DNA of 64,000 bases from Closterium sp. NIES-65. Lineage: Eukaryota > Streptophyta > Zygnematophyceae > Desmidiales > Closteriaceae. Below are positions 1 to 10,841 of the stretch, one piece after another. Numbering within the stretch: the stretch's first letter is position 1; each line of letters starts with the position of its first letter. The translations under genes were made by a program, and so were the position numbers. A model generated the notes under the pieces. The model worked only from the letters and a program-made list of their open reading frames with translations. It ran no database searches and was not told where the DNA came from. The DNA is taken from assembly GCA_948144175.1 (NCBI GenBank), contig CANXME010002314.1, forward strand, positions 124,001 through 188,000. The letters run 5' to 3'.

Positions 1-500
1 GGCTGGTGTCGTGGCGGTGGGGGTGTGTTGACCGCGTCGACCGCGTCCTGGTTCAGCTGCCCCCATTCGCCGCGCTGAAAGGCTCGGAGCCGGGCTTTGA
101 CCCCCGGCCAGTTCGGTCGTTGTGGCGAGGTCTGGCAAAGTGTTAGGCGCGGGAGGAACAGCAACAGGCGCCAACCCTCCTCGGATTCGGGGTTTCGCGA
201 TAGGTGAAGTAACGGTGTCAGTAGCGCCAGCGAGAACACTTGGCACAGATTAGGCGGTAAACGGCGTGTCAGCGAAGGCTGGCGACTGTCGCAGAGTGCC
301 GCGATGTCCCAGCTCGAGATGGTTGCGAACACGTCTGCTTGCTTCGCCAGTTCGTCAAGGGAAAAATAGCGGGGAGTCGGAGTGGTTTGGCGCGTCGCGA
401 CATTGGTAGTGGCGGTCCGATTTCGTCGAGCGCGGCCTGTCCGCCCTGGCAGGATTGGGGTTGGAATTTCACCCGTTCGATCGACATCGGACGGTCGCTG
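1..500 (-). pseudogene. LINE ORF2, N-terminal part of reverse transcriptase protein (partial, off left edge)
   Basis: Read on the minus strand, this is the N-terminal part of the protein encoded by the LINE at 44570-47213. The start (ATG at about 487, MSIERVKFQPQ) and the segment with DIAALCDSRQP, LTRRLPPNLC, LRAFQRGEW and NTPPPPRHQ match that copy residue for residue over most of their length. Such a segment precedes the RT fingers in algal and plant LINE proteins. The catalytic RT motifs would lie beyond the left edge. The first 50 codons and the rest are in different frames, so at least one frameshift is present and the copy is probably dead. It runs divergently from gene X at 772. Homology between the two copies is seen directly; the LINE assignment rests on the RT of the second copy. 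Confidence 0.75.
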
Positions 501-771
501 ATCCGCCTGTGCTGCTTGCGTGGCCGAGAGCCCTACCCTCGCTACTCCTCTTCCCGCTGCCTCCCTTCTACTGCCTTCGTCCTCGATCCCCTCGTCTTCG
601 CTTGGAGGGAGGGATTATTCCCTATAAGATGGGTCCCTTAACTCGTCATCCTCATTAGTTGCTCCAGAGCCGTTAAAGCCCTACGCCCCGCCGCTTGATA
701 CCCGTTTTCCAGACCTCCGCCTGTCCCGCTCGTAACCTGCCTCCTGGCCGCGCTGCCTCCCCGCTCTCCAG
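501..771. other. Spacer between divergent LINE RT gene and gene X
   Basis: About 270 bases separate the LINE ORF2 start (reading left) from the gene X start (reading right). The same spacer, inverted, is at 44270-44569 in the other copy, including the shared words TTCCCTATAAG and CCCATCTTATAGGG. No clear ORF is conserved across it: short reading frames here do not keep frame between copies. Its position between two divergent genes makes it a candidate shared promoter, which is inference only. Confidence 0.4.
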
Positions 772-2199
772 ATGGTGATTGCTGGTGCATCTGAGCCATC
801 GCCAGTGCGCGCTGCCGCCTGGTCGGCTGTGGTCGCCCAGCCTCAGTCGGGGCCCGGAAAGGCGACCATGCCGACGGAGACCCCTCTACCGCTGGCTCCG
901 ACGCCCTCCACAACAGTCGCTGAAAAGACTCTTCCCCACGCACTCGCGGATCCCCTTGCCGTGTCGGGGGCTGGCCCGTCTGTTCCTGCGGCTGCTCCGT
1001 CCGCTCCGCAGGCTGCTCCTGTTCCCCTGGCCCTCTTCGTCGAGCCGTTGGTGCCTGCTCCTGCTGGGGGTGTTGCTGATCCCCCAGTTCTTGTCCCTGG
1101 TGCGCCCGTTGCTCCGCCTGCTTCCGTCCTCGACGCGCCTGTACTGGCTTCTGTTTCGTCGACAAAAGCGGCGTCCGCCACCACTGGCGGCCCGGCTCCG
1201 TCGGTTGCGCCCTCAGCAGCGGGGCAATCCGCGCCTGCTGTGGCGCCGATGGCCCCGGCAGGTCAGCCGTCACGTCTCCCGTCGCCTGACCGCCAACCGT
1301 CTCGCCCTCATTCCCCCTCGCCCCACCAGGATCGCAAATCGTCTCGTCGCCGTCGTGATTCTCCGCGGCGATACCAGCAGCAGCCTCACTTGCCTGCTCA
1401 CCCCGATGGTCAGGGGGACTGGAGGGGTCCCCGCGGGCGCGGTGGTGGTAGGGGGTACCGCCCGCCGGTGACGATGGTAGATCTTCAGCGGGAAGTGTCG
1501 AGGGCGGTACATGAGGAGAGGGCTTCGCAGAGCCAGAGCAGTTCGATGCGCGCCTCGCCGGCCCAAGAGGCTCCACCCCAGCCTGTGCTCCCGTCGAGTC
1601 CACCGCCTATTGCTGCACCCCCTCCTCAGGTTCAGATCCCAACGGCTCCTGCTCCTGCTGCGTTCGCGCCCGCCTCTGGAGCGCGTCTTCGCTTGCCGTC
1701 GGTTCCGCCTGTTGCGGGGGTGAAATTTGCGGCCGCTGGTGGCGGCGCGTTTTCGACGCAGTATTCGCATCCCGCTGATGGGGATCAGCAGCTCCTGTTC
1801 CTGGCGGAGGCGCTTCAGCCTCCGCAGACTCGTGTTCCGGAGGCGACACTCGGCCAACTCCATCACCTCGCTGAGAGTCTTCACGCGCTGCTGCTGATTC
1901 AGGTGGTTGCACATTCGTCTCTCCCCGTAATCCGTCCTGAGTCATTCCGTGGCCACTAGCGTGACACCTGCCTGGACGCGGCAGACCAGCTCGCGGTGCT
2001 CCTGGCGCCCGTGCTACCTGCGCCCGCGGAGGGAGGCACTGCTGCTGCGGGACAGCTTGACGAGGCTGTCCGGGGCCTGAGGCGGCACTTGCGCACTGGA
2101 TCTGGAGCCGCGGCGATCGGCGCAAGCACGCTTGTGGCCCGGGAGCTGTGGCGCTCCCTGACGGGCGTTGTTCACGCCCTTGGAGCGCACCGCATGTAG
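772..2199 (+). pseudogene. Gene X, copy 1: proline/alanine-rich protein of unknown function with one in-frame stop
   Basis: One reading frame runs from ATG 772 to a TAG at 2197-2199, interrupted by a single TAG at 1957-1959. The protein begins MVIAGASEP and has a long Pro/Ala-rich region, a basic segment (HQDRKSSRRRRDSPRR) followed by RG-rich residues, then a conserved C-terminal part with DLQREVSRAV, FLAEALQ, VPEATLGQLH, SLHALLLIQV and, after the stop, DAADQLAVLLAPVL and VRGLRRHLR. The second copy (minus strand, 42898-44269) aligns without gaps over the C-terminal part. Codon differences between copies are mostly third-position and synonymous, so this frame, not its long antisense frames, is the real one. 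The TAG is CAG (Gln) in the other copy. I recognise no known domain; a gag-like or nucleic-acid-binding role is only suggested by the basic/RG segment. Confidence 0.6.
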
Positions 2200-2315
2200 G
2201 CGCGGGCTCCGGTTGCCCCATGGTCGCTTCACTTGTCTAGGCTGACGTAGGGTTGCCATCGCTTGTATGCCGTTGCTTATAGTCAATCTTGTGCTTGTAT
2301 GCCGTCCCCTTACGA

Positions 2316-2360
2316 GCGGCCGAAGGCCGCGCTGTCGAGCGTTGGCCGCCTTCGGCGGCC
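2316..2360. other. Two adjacent GC-rich hairpins downstream of gene X
   Basis: GCGGCC-GAA-GGCCGC (2316-2330) and GGCCGCC-TTC-GGCGGCC (2344-2360) are perfect inverted repeats with 3-base loops, 13 bases apart, about 120 bases after the gene X stop. They could act as a 3' processing or end signal of the element. The matching segment is deleted in the second copy at about 42897, so conservation cannot be tested here. Confidence 0.45.
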
Positions 2361-2362
2361 GG

Positions 2363-2532
2363 TGCGAGCGAAAAAATTCAGAACCCACCCAACAATGAGA
2401 AGAGGCCAGGAAGGCCTCTTAAGTAGCTCACAGAGGAGAGGGCAGAGGGCAAAGGGAGAGGGCAGAGGCTAGGTGTCTCACTCTCTCTCTCTCTCGCTCT
2501 CTCTCACTCTCTCACACGCATGCTTCTCTCTA

Positions 2533-2586
<54 letters not shown>

Positions 2587-2620
2587 GCTCTCTCTCAATC
2601 TCTCAAGCGGTCATGCATTA
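2363..2620 (-). repeat. LINE terminal repeat unit plus (CT)n microsatellite
   Basis: On the minus strand this is one unit of the tandem repeat found six times at 42019-42897: a (GA)n run, CCTCTGCCCTCTCCC, GTGAGCTACTTAAGAGG, CTCATTGTT and an AT-rich end. On the plus strand the simple repeat appears as (CT)n from about 2474 to 2600, with a few interruptions. Only one unit is left here. It lies at the same place relative to gene X in both copies, so it is part of the element. Confidence 0.7.
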
Positions 2621-2958
2621 ATACTTTCCATAGGGTACAAGGCAGGGGTCATGGCTAGCTAAGCATAGTAAACATGCAAGGCAATTATACTGAGAGTGAG
2701 CAAGGCACAAGAGACACCCTAGGCACGAGACCCATAGTCACGGAAGATGAGCAGATTAGCCACCATCCTTACGGCTTCCAAGCAGCCCCAGACCGTGAAG
2801 GCAGCCCCTATCTCCTGAGAAACCTCCTGTGCTGCCCCTCCTTGTAATCACACCCTCCCTATTCTGCCCCGCGAGTCCTCCCCCTCTCTCTCTATCCTCA
2901 GTTCCCCAAACCCCCCCTTCGTTGCCCTCTAAGCCGCCCTGGCAGGAGCCTCACGCTC
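2621..2958. other. Unassigned stretch
   Basis: I see no supported gene. The open frame at 2829-3062 is proline-rich, unrelated to other sequence in the window, and overlaps the LINE fragment on the other strand. The segment may be flanking DNA or LINE 3' untranslated sequence. Confidence 0.4.
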
Positions 2959-3207
2959 CTAGTAGTCATCCTGGGACATCTGCCAGAGGTCCCCGAGCCG
3001 TGGGGCCCAGCGGTCAGCTGCTGCACGCGGGAAAGCTGCCTCTGCTGCCCGGTTCGACATAGAGAGGAAAGAGATAGCCTGGCTGCGCTGCAGCATCACC
3101 GACCATCTCTGTCGGTAGTGTGCGGTGAGACGGGCAGCCGTGGTGGTGAGCCGACCCCGCCGAAATTTCGTTTTAGCTGCGTAGGTCGCCAGCATACGCA
3201 GGAACTG
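2959..3207 (-). pseudogene. LINE C-terminal fragment (post-endonuclease tail)
   Basis: The minus-strand translation FLRMLATYAAK, LTTTAARLTAHYRQRWSVML and AAFPRAA matches the region just after the endonuclease of the LINE at 38762-40470 (LTAHYRQRWSVMLQRSQA, AAFPQAA). The fragment ends in its own terminator (SQDDY, stop), which shows what the natural C-terminus of this subfamily looks like. It is cut at 3208 by a copia LTR. The RT and endonuclease parts are absent. Confidence 0.8.
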
Positions 3208-3358
3208 TGTTGGTGTAAGGGCCTAATAAACTCAAGCTAATAAGACTTTATCAAACTTAAAACCTCTCCTCGGGGTCACCTCCAAGGGTCCTTAGGTGCC
3301 TGCTACAAGACCAGCCCCTATCCTCAGGTCCGAGTTTGCAGAGAGAGGGATCAAGAAT
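3208..3358 (-). mobile_element. Truncated Copia-2 LTR (end fragment)
   Basis: TGTTGGTGTAAGGGCC and the following bases are the reverse complement of the last 150 bases or so of the Copia-2 LTR at 3957-5049. The match stops at about 3358, where gypsy gag leader sequence begins. It is therefore the end of a minus-strand Copia-2 insertion into the LINE fragment, the rest of which was lost. Confidence 0.8.
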
Positions 3359-3380
3359 AAATCTTCCTATAAATCGTTAA

Positions 3381-3956
3381 ATGGAGGAAAACGGTGATAA
3401 TTCCGTACGGAAAATTACGGAGTTACACACCGGCCTGGACCAGACGCGAGCGGCACTCCAGCAAATAGAGGAGCTTCTCGCGAACCAGTCGGCAGCCGCC
3501 ATAGCAGCAGCGAACGCAGCGGCAAATGCAGCAGCGACGTCAGCAGCAGCAGCGGCAACACCGACACTTAACCCAACAGCAGCGGCAGCGGCTACAGTGA
3601 ATCTTGAGGCGGCACGTCCGAGGCTACCGGAGACGTTCAATCCGAATGCGAGAGACACTGACGTTCGTCGATTCATTGCGACTCTCGAAATTTACTTCTA
3701 GGCCGTTGGCTGTACGACCCCGACACACGATGCAATGCGGATTCGGCTCGCAGCGACACTGTTACGAGGCCCAGCGCTCGAGTGGATTTACAACAGCAAT
3801 AAGATCCGAGGCGAGGGGTCATGGACGCAGTTTCGGGAAGCTTTAATTCAACGTTTCGAACCAATCAACTCCAGCTACATGGCGCGGCAGCAGATTCATC
3901 GGCATAAACAGTTCGGCAGTGTAACACAGTACACACAGTAGACGGAGAGCCTCTTC
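3381..3956 (+). pseudogene. Ty3/gypsy gag, N-terminal half, truncated
   Basis: One frame from ATG 3381 carries TAG codons at 3699-3701 and 3939-3941 and is cut at 3957 by Copia-2a. An N-terminal helix (IEELLANQ) and an alanine-rich stretch precede the Ty3/gypsy capsid block: LPETFNPNARDTDVRRFI, RGPALEWIYN, W-QFREALIQRFEPINSSY, GSVTQYTQ. The gag of the chromovirus at 19046-25773 shares this block (FEPINSTY, GSVAQYTQQ), and its Gln shows that the second stop came from CAG. Only the first half of gag remains. Confidence 0.8.
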
Positions 3957-5049
3957 TGTTGGGTGCAAATTCACATTGCACGACATCCTGCCATCTGTTT
4001 GTACGAGTATGCGTGTGCGAATGCATTTGCGTGTGAATAGTATGTTAGTGTGTTTGTTTGCTTTCGCAATTTTCGCTTGAAGCATTTGCAGGTACTCGCA
4101 CAATGTGCGCTTCGGCATAACACTGTACGCGCTATGAACAGTACAAGCAGAAAGGACGAGCTCGCAAAGGAACCCAAGATGGAAGCTTTGCGGTTCGGTT
4201 GAATTGATTGTGCAGATTCAGTTCTATCCAACTCGAAATTGTGTTGTTTTGTTTGGTTGACTATAGTGTAGCAGGGCAGGCACTGTAGGGGTACAATTTA
4301 GGTGAAGGTTGGATGTTGTTTGTCTGTATCTGCATGCTACAGGGCCAGGGGAAACCAGCGGAACCAACATTTGGCTGGTTGGGCAAAGACAAAACAGGTT
4401 ATGTTTTTAGGACCTGAACCTGGTTGTTGTTTTCCCAGGTTGGAAAAACAGAACCAGAGGTTGTTCACCAACCTACCACCTGCTATTTTGTCCAGCCAGG
4501 TTGGTTCTGTTGCTTGGAATTATTTGGGATCATCCCTGGTTGTTCCCAGGTTGATTCCCAAGGTCCTTGCTAGCTAGAGCTATTTATTCCTTCTCTGTTT
4601 GTACCTGAATATAGTGAAATTGATTCAAGCGAATTCCTTCCTTGCTGGAATTTCCTTTCTACGCGGTGGGACGGCGGAATGCTACCCGAGTCAACGCTAG
4701 TACGCTAGCACTCCAACGCTAGGCTAACGCTGTCCGAGCCATAACTTCGTAATGGCAGAACTTTTCGCGAGGCAACTTGGCTTATTTTAAAGCTCTTAGA
4801 GTGAGCTTCGATATAGAAAATTCTCAGCTTAATCCGATCGACGGTCTGCACGATACACTGCGCGACGTTCAAGGTACTCTTGCTGTTTTGACTTAGTCCC
4901 TCTTGATCCCTCTCTCTACAAACTCGGACCCGAGGATAGGGGCTGGTCTTGTACCAGGCACCCAAGGACCCTTGGAGGTGACCCCGAGGAGAGGTTTTAA
5001 GTTTGATAAAGTCTTAATAGCTTGAGTTTATTAGGCCCTTACACCAACA
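3957..5049 (+). repeat. Copia-2a 5' LTR
   Basis: It starts TGTTGGGTGC and ends CTTACACCAACA, with TGTTG/CAACA inverted ends, and is repeated at 9728-10821. Internal short inverted motifs around AGGTTGG / CCAACCT recur several times at 4360-4560. The TATA-like CTATAAATT of the 3' LTR reads CTATTTATT here, so this copy may have lost promoter strength. Confidence 0.9.
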
Positions 5050-5052
5050 AGC

Positions 5053-5064
5053 TGGTATCAGAGC
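5053..5064 (+). promoter_or_regulatory. Primer-binding site (tRNA-iMet), Copia-2a
   Basis: TGGTATCAGAGC lies three bases after the 5' LTR and complements the 3' end of plant initiator tRNA-Met, the usual primer of plant copia elements. Confidence 0.9.
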
Positions 5065-5095
5065 TGCGTTATAGTGATCCTCGATATAGGTAGCT

Positions 5096-8000
5096 ATGGC
5101 GGGCAACACCTCGGCGGTAGCTGGTGAATCTGCAGCCCAAGATCGTAGCGGCAGCCATGATTCTGGTGTTTCTGCGCCAAGGGGAGCGCGAACAAGCCAG
5201 GGCTCACTGATCAAGGAGGTGTTGAAAAACTTCACCGTCGAGAAGTTCAATGGTGAGGGCTATGATGATTGGGCCTGGAAAATGCAACTTTATTTCCGTC
5301 AGATCGGATTGCTGAAACTAATGATTGGGGAGGAGCCTAGACCGAGTGACCCCGCCCTTCAGGAAGATTGGGACGAGCGCGCCTCGGCTGGCTACTACTT
5401 GATGTCGCAGAGTTTGGAGCTGAACCAGCGTCACCACGTCATGCACCTGCTGCCGGAGGTTGAGTGCGGTCCGAAGGCGTGGACGGTGTTGAAGGAGCTG
5501 CACGCCCCTACCTCCGTCGCTGCGACGCTCATGATGGAGAGGGAGCTGTCCGCGTTGCGCCTAAGCGAGGGAGAGCCGGTACAACCCATCCTGGACAAGA
5601 TGCGTGATCTCTACGCGAAGCTGGCGATCGCGGGAATCACCTACCCGGAGCAGACCAAGTGCCTGAAGATGCTCTCGCTGCTGCCGGAATCGTGGCTTCA
5701 ATTCACGAGCGGATTGAGCCTGCCGCAGAACCAGAGCTTGTGGACGCTCGAGTGGGTGCGGACGAAGATTCTGGAGGAGGACTTCCGTCGCCGCCAACTG
5801 AGGGGTGGAGACGACGGCAGAAGCGGCTACGGGATGCAAGGGAGCCGACGTGGCAAAGGACGTGGCTTCGGTGGTGCTGGACGCGGTGCAAAGAAAGACG
5901 ACGACTCCAACGACCAACAAGGAGGTACCGGTTGGGGTCGCGGTGCGAAATCTGGACGTGGGGGCAAGTCGGGTGCTGGTGGCAAAATGAAAGGGAGTTG
6001 CTGGTATTGTGAGAAGGAAGGGCACCCCTGGTTTTTGTGCTATAAGAAACCCGATGGATGGACCCCCCAGAATCGTCACCACGATGGCGGCGCGCGGAGG
6101 AACTAGAAAAACGGCGCGAGCATGGTCGCTGATTCGTCCGACAACAACCCGAAGAGCAACGGCGATGCGGAAAAGAAGAAGGAGCGCACCGCGGGCCAGT
6201 TCTTCCATATTGGAGAGCAAGGGGAGCAGGGGGAGCAAGGAGACGCCTCTGCCAAGGTTGGAGCAGAGCTGCACCCCCTGGATTATTGGGTGTTGGACAC
6301 GGGCGCTGCTTGGACGATGACGCCGCGAAAAGACCTGCTGGACCACGTACGAGCTGCTCCGATCAACGAGGTGTGCTCCGCCTCTGGACACGCGCTGAAG
6401 GTGGCTGGTGCGGGACGAGCTGCGTTTAAGGGAGCGGATGGCAAGCCGGTGGTGCTGCACGACGTTCTTCTTGTTCCTGAACTCAAGGCCAACCTCATCT
6501 CCCTCCGTAAGCTTGGCAAGTCTGGGGTGAGCACTAGCACGGATGGGGCACGCACTTACAAGGGGCAGCTGGGCAATCGGGTGCTTTGGGATCTGCACGA
6601 GAGTACGGACGTGTACAGATCCATGTGGCAGCTGCCGGCGTTGGCGTGGCATGGTGGGGAGCAGGCTGGAGAGGGGTCTGCATCCCAGGGGGAGTGCAAT
6701 GCCGTTGGAGGGGTTGGTGTGAAAGTGTTGGCCAGATCTGGGGAGACGGATTGGGCAACTGCACACCGACGCTTGGGGCATGTGGCAATGCCTTTGCTGA
6801 AGCAGCTGGAGAAGGATGGAGCCGTTAAGGGCTTGAAGCTGAACGGACAACCACCCGATGATAACTGTGAAATTTGCCTCCTTTCAAAGTTCACCCGTTT
6901 CCCCTTCCATAGTGTGGCTGGCAGGAGCAAAAAGCCGTTGGAGCTCGTCCACATGGACTTGGTGGGGCCGCTGCCGGTGCAAGGGCACAAGGGGGAGCGG
7001 TTCTTCCTAACCATAGTGGATGACTGGAGCAGGCTAATGCGGGCGTATCCGCTGAAGCAAAAAGATCACGCCGCCTCCACGATTCGGGACGATTGGCTGC
7101 CGTTCGTGGAGAAGCAAGCGGAGTGTGTGGTGAAGCGGATTAGGACAGATTGGGGTGGTGAGTTCCTTGGAGCTGAGATGACGGCCTGGCTCAAGAAGCA
7201 GGGCATCCAGAGGGAGCTGACCACGGCTTACACCCCACAGTCCAACGGTGTAGCAGAACGGGCGAACCGGACAATTCTGGAGACAGCTAGGGCGCTGCTC
7301 ATAGAATCTGGGCTGGGCATCTTGATGTGGCCCCATGCTGTTCGGCACGCTACTGTCGCTAGGAACAGGGTACTCACAAAGGTTGGGGATGACTCGTGGG
7401 TGCCGTTGGAGAGGTGGCTTGGGAGGAAGCCGCCGGTGGACATGCTGAGGGTGTTCGGTTGCATGGCAGTCGCCCACGTCCCCAAGACCTACCGCAGTAA
7501 GTTGGGGGCGAGTGCAATCTGGTGTGTGCATTTGGGGCTGGCTGCTGAGAGCAAGGGATGGCTGCTGTGGGAACCTTCCAAGGGTGTGTTGTTTGACAGC
7601 AGGGATGTGAAGTTTGTTGAGGGCATGATGTATGGGAGCTGGGAGAAACAGCCGGAGGCCAGGGTGTCCCAGCAAATGGAGCAGATCACCATGTAGCTGG
7701 ACCTGACTCCTAGTGTGTGGGAGGAGGGAGAGGAGGCAGCTGCAGAGGGTGGTGATGGAAAGAAGGTACAGGAGGCACCTGTTGGTGGAGGTGATGGTGT
7801 GGAGACTAGCGGTAGCACTAGTGGAGCTGCTGGATCCGAGGGAGGAGAGCAGCAGCAGGGAAAAACTAAGAAGCCGAAGGGTGTCGTTATGAAGGGATGG
7901 GAGACACCCGTCTCCAGGCCAGGACGTACCCGTATGGCTACTAAGAAGCTGACTGCAGGAGCTGATGTAGCGGAGCAGCAGCTTGGGACTGAGGAGGCAT

Positions 8001-9685
8001 TGCTGATTCTACCGCATGGCTATGACCCGGATGAGGAGGATGAGCCTGCGTACTGTTTTCTTGCCCCTGCACCAGAGGAACCAGCTAGCATGGAGGAGGC
8101 TTTAGCTGGACCAGATAGGGACAAATGGCTAGCTTCTAGGGATGCTAAGTACCAGAGCCTGCTGGAGAATGGGACTTGGGAACTAGTGGTGCTGCCTGAG
8201 GGAAAGAAAGCCGTACAATGCAAGTGGGTGCTAAGGATCAAGACTGACGACAAGGGGCAGGTCACCATCTACAAGAGTAGGTTGGTGGCTAAGGGGTTTA
8301 TGCAGAAGGAGAAGCGGGACTTCAATGAGATCTTTGCTCCCACTACCAAACTCCCTACCCTTCGTGTCTTGTTGGCAGATGCAGCCGTTAGTGGGAAGTT
8401 CATTATCCAGATGGACATATCAACGGCATTCCTCAACGGGATTTTAGAGGAGGAGGTGTTCATGACGCAGCCACCTGGGTATGAGGATGGTACGGGCAGG
8501 GTGTGCAAGCTGAAAAAGTCCATCTACGGCTTGAAGCAGGCGCCACGCTGCTGGTACCAGAAGTTGGCAGCTGTTTTAGAGGAGATGGGATTCAGGACCA
8601 GCAGCTGTGATGAGAGCCTCTTTCTCAAGGGGGAGGGGGAGAAGCTGGTGCTGTTTCTGGTCTATGTGGACGACATTCTTCTCTTTAGCAGCAGCATGAA
8701 GGAGATCCAGAAGGTGCAGCAACAGCTGATGGAGAACTTCAAGTGCAAGAACCTTGGGGAGGTAAAGTACTACCTCGGGATGCACGTGGAGAGGGATCTG
8801 GATCACAGGTGGTTGAAGCTGCACCAAGAGAAGTTCATCAAGGAGCTTGGGGAGAAGTACGGAATTGAGAATGAGCGCAAGGTTGCAACTCCCCTGCCAG
8901 CAGAATTCAAGCTTGTGAAAGCTGCAGAGGATGAAGGGGTTGAAGCCGAGGAGCAGCAGCAATTTCAGTCCTTGGTGGGCAGCCTCTTGTATGCAGCAGT
9001 TCACACGAGGCCCGACATCTCTTTCTTGGTTGGGCAGCTGGCTAGGGTGGTGCAGAATCCATCAGAGGAGCAGGTGGATGCAGCTAAGCGTGTGGTAAAG
9101 TATCTGAACTCTCACCGAAGCATTGGAGTTCAATACTCTGCCTCAGCACAGGTGAAGCAGAAAGGGGTTGAGGTGCTGAAAGAGAAGGGGGAGAGGCTTG
9201 GAGAAGGCAAGCTCTTTCTCACTTGCTTTACCGATGCTACGTGGGCCTCTGAGAAGGAGGATTCCTCATCAGTGGGAGGATACATCTGCGTAGTTGGAGG
9301 AGGACCTGTTAGTTGGAGGTCAAAGAAGCAGACGGAGACAGCACTCTCTTCTATGGAATCAGAGTACATGGCGATGTTCCATGGGGTGAAGGAGGTGATT
9401 TGGCTGAGGAGGCTGTTAGAGGAGATTGGCCAGGAGCAAAAGGTTGCTACGCCGCTGTTTTGTGATAGCAAGGGAGCTCTTGGGATGGCCAGGAACGCTG
9501 TGCTTCATGGGCTCAATAAGCACATGCGTATCATGTGGCACTGGCTGCGTAAGGAGGTGAAGAGGGGGACGGTGAATCCGATCTACATCAAGACTCACCA
9601 GCAGCCAGCAGACTTCCTCACCAAGAGGCTTGCGGATGAGCCTCATTGGCGTTGTGTGCGCATGAGTGGAATGAGCATGAACTAG
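5096..9685 (+). pseudogene. Copia-2a gag-pol polyprotein with two in-frame TAG codons
   Basis: A single frame of about 1529 codons from MAGNTS to MSGMSMN carries TAG at 6104-6106 and 7694-7696. Domains in order: gag; zinc knuckle CWYCEKEGHPWFLC (about residue 302); protease LDTGAAWTM (400); integrase zinc region HRRLGH...CEIC (557-595), catalytic HMD (619), RTDWGGEF (683) and VAER (720); RT with MDISTAFLNG and YVDD (about 1190); RNase H with FTDATWAS, SMESEYMAM and ADFLTKRL. All catalytic residues I can check are present. Both stops are CAG (Gln) in a Copia-2b copy of the same position. The first stop falls at the gag/protease boundary, so readthrough is possible, but two nonsense codons make plain decay the simpler reading. 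Confidence 0.9.
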
Positions 9686-9727
9686 TATGGAATGATGGGG
9701 ATGCAGCCGGCAGGCTGAGGAGGAGTG

Positions 9728-10821
9728 TGTTGGGTGCAAATTCACATTGCACGACATCCTGCCGTCTGTTTGTACGAGTATGCGTGTGCGAATGCATTTG
9801 CGTGTGAATAGTATGTTCGTGTGTTTGTTTGCTTTCGCAATTTTCGCTTGAAGCATTTGCAGGTACTCGCACAATGTGCGCTTCGGCATAACACTGTACG
9901 CGCTATGAACAGTACAAGCAGAAAGGACGAGCTCGCAAAGGAACCCAAGATGGAAGCTTTGCGGTTCGGTTGAATTGATTGTGCAGATTCAGTTCTATCC
10001 AACTCGAAATTGTGTTGTTTTGTTTGGTTGACTATAGTGTAGCAGGGCAGGCACTGTAGGGGTACAATTTAGGTGAAGGTTGGATGTTGTTTGTCTGTAT
10101 CTGCATGCTACAGGGCCAGGGGAAACCAGCGGAACCAGCATTTGGCTGGTTGGGCAAAGACAAAACAGGTTCTGTTTTTAGGACCTGAACCTGGTTGTTG
10201 TTTTCCCAGGTTGGAAAAACAGAACCAGAGGTTGTTCACCAACCTACCACCTGCTATTTTGTCCAGCCAGGTTGGTTCTGTTGCTTGGAATTATTTGGGA
10301 TCATCCCTGGTTGTTCCCAGGTTGATTCCCAAGGTCCTTGCTAGCTAGAGCTATAAATTCCTTCTCTATTTGTACCTAAATATAGTGAAACTGATTCAAG
10401 CGAATTCCTTCATTGATGGAATTTCCTTTCTACGCGGTGCGACGGCGGAATGCTACCCGAGTCAACGCTAGTACGCTAGCACTCCAATCCTAGGCAAACG
10501 CTGTCCGAGCCATAACTTCGTAATGGCAGAACGTTTTTGCGAGGCAACTTGGCTTATTTTAAAGCTCTTGGAGTGAGCTTTAACATAGGAAATTCTCAGC
10601 TTAATCCGGTCGACGGTCTGCACGATACTCTGCGCAACGTTCAAGATACTCTTGCTGTTTTGACTAAGTCATTCTTGATCCCTCTCTCTACAAACTCGGA
10701 CCCGAGGATAGGGGCTGGTCTTGTACCAGGCACCCAAGGACCCTTGGAGGTGACCCCGAGGAGAGGTTTTAATTTTGATAAAGTCTTAATAGCTTGAGTT
10801 TATTAGGCCCTTACACCAACA
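9728..10821 (+). repeat. Copia-2a 3' LTR
   Basis: Same ends as the 5' LTR. It is preceded by the purine-rich GGCTGAGGAGGAGTG (9713-9727), the likely polypurine tract. CTATAAATT at about 10351 is a candidate TATA box. After its end there are only 20 bases before the next LTR starts at 10842. Confidence 0.9.
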
Positions 10822-10841
10822 GTGGCCTGCGCCCTGGGCTG

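Larger units (their letters stand above)
3957..10821 (+). mobile_element. Copia-2a: near-complete Ty1/copia retrotransposon
   Basis: The element has two LTRs of about 1.09 kb (3957-5049, 9728-10821), a tRNA-iMet primer-binding site just inside the 5' LTR, one gag-pol frame (5096-9685) with two stops, and a purine-rich tract before the 3' LTR. Domain order gag, protease, integrase, RT, RNase H identifies Ty1/copia. The LTRs are similar but differ at several dozen positions, so the insertion is not recent. The flanking pentamers (TCTTC left, GTGGC right) do not match, so one or both sides were rearranged. Copia-2b at 26332-32814 is a second copy. Confidence 0.9.

Noticed and set aside
638-1603. 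321-codon minus-strand frame opposite gene X copy 1
   Set aside because: Same reason as the 500-codon frame: it is not maintained by synonymous change between copies, and its end is not conserved.
2473-2658. Ser/Leu-repeat small protein
   Set aside because: A translation of the (CT)n microsatellite.
4302-4577. Small ORF in the Copia-2 LTR, also at 10073-10348
   Set aside because: It lies wholly in the LTR, and its conservation is explained by LTR identity; no recognisable domain.
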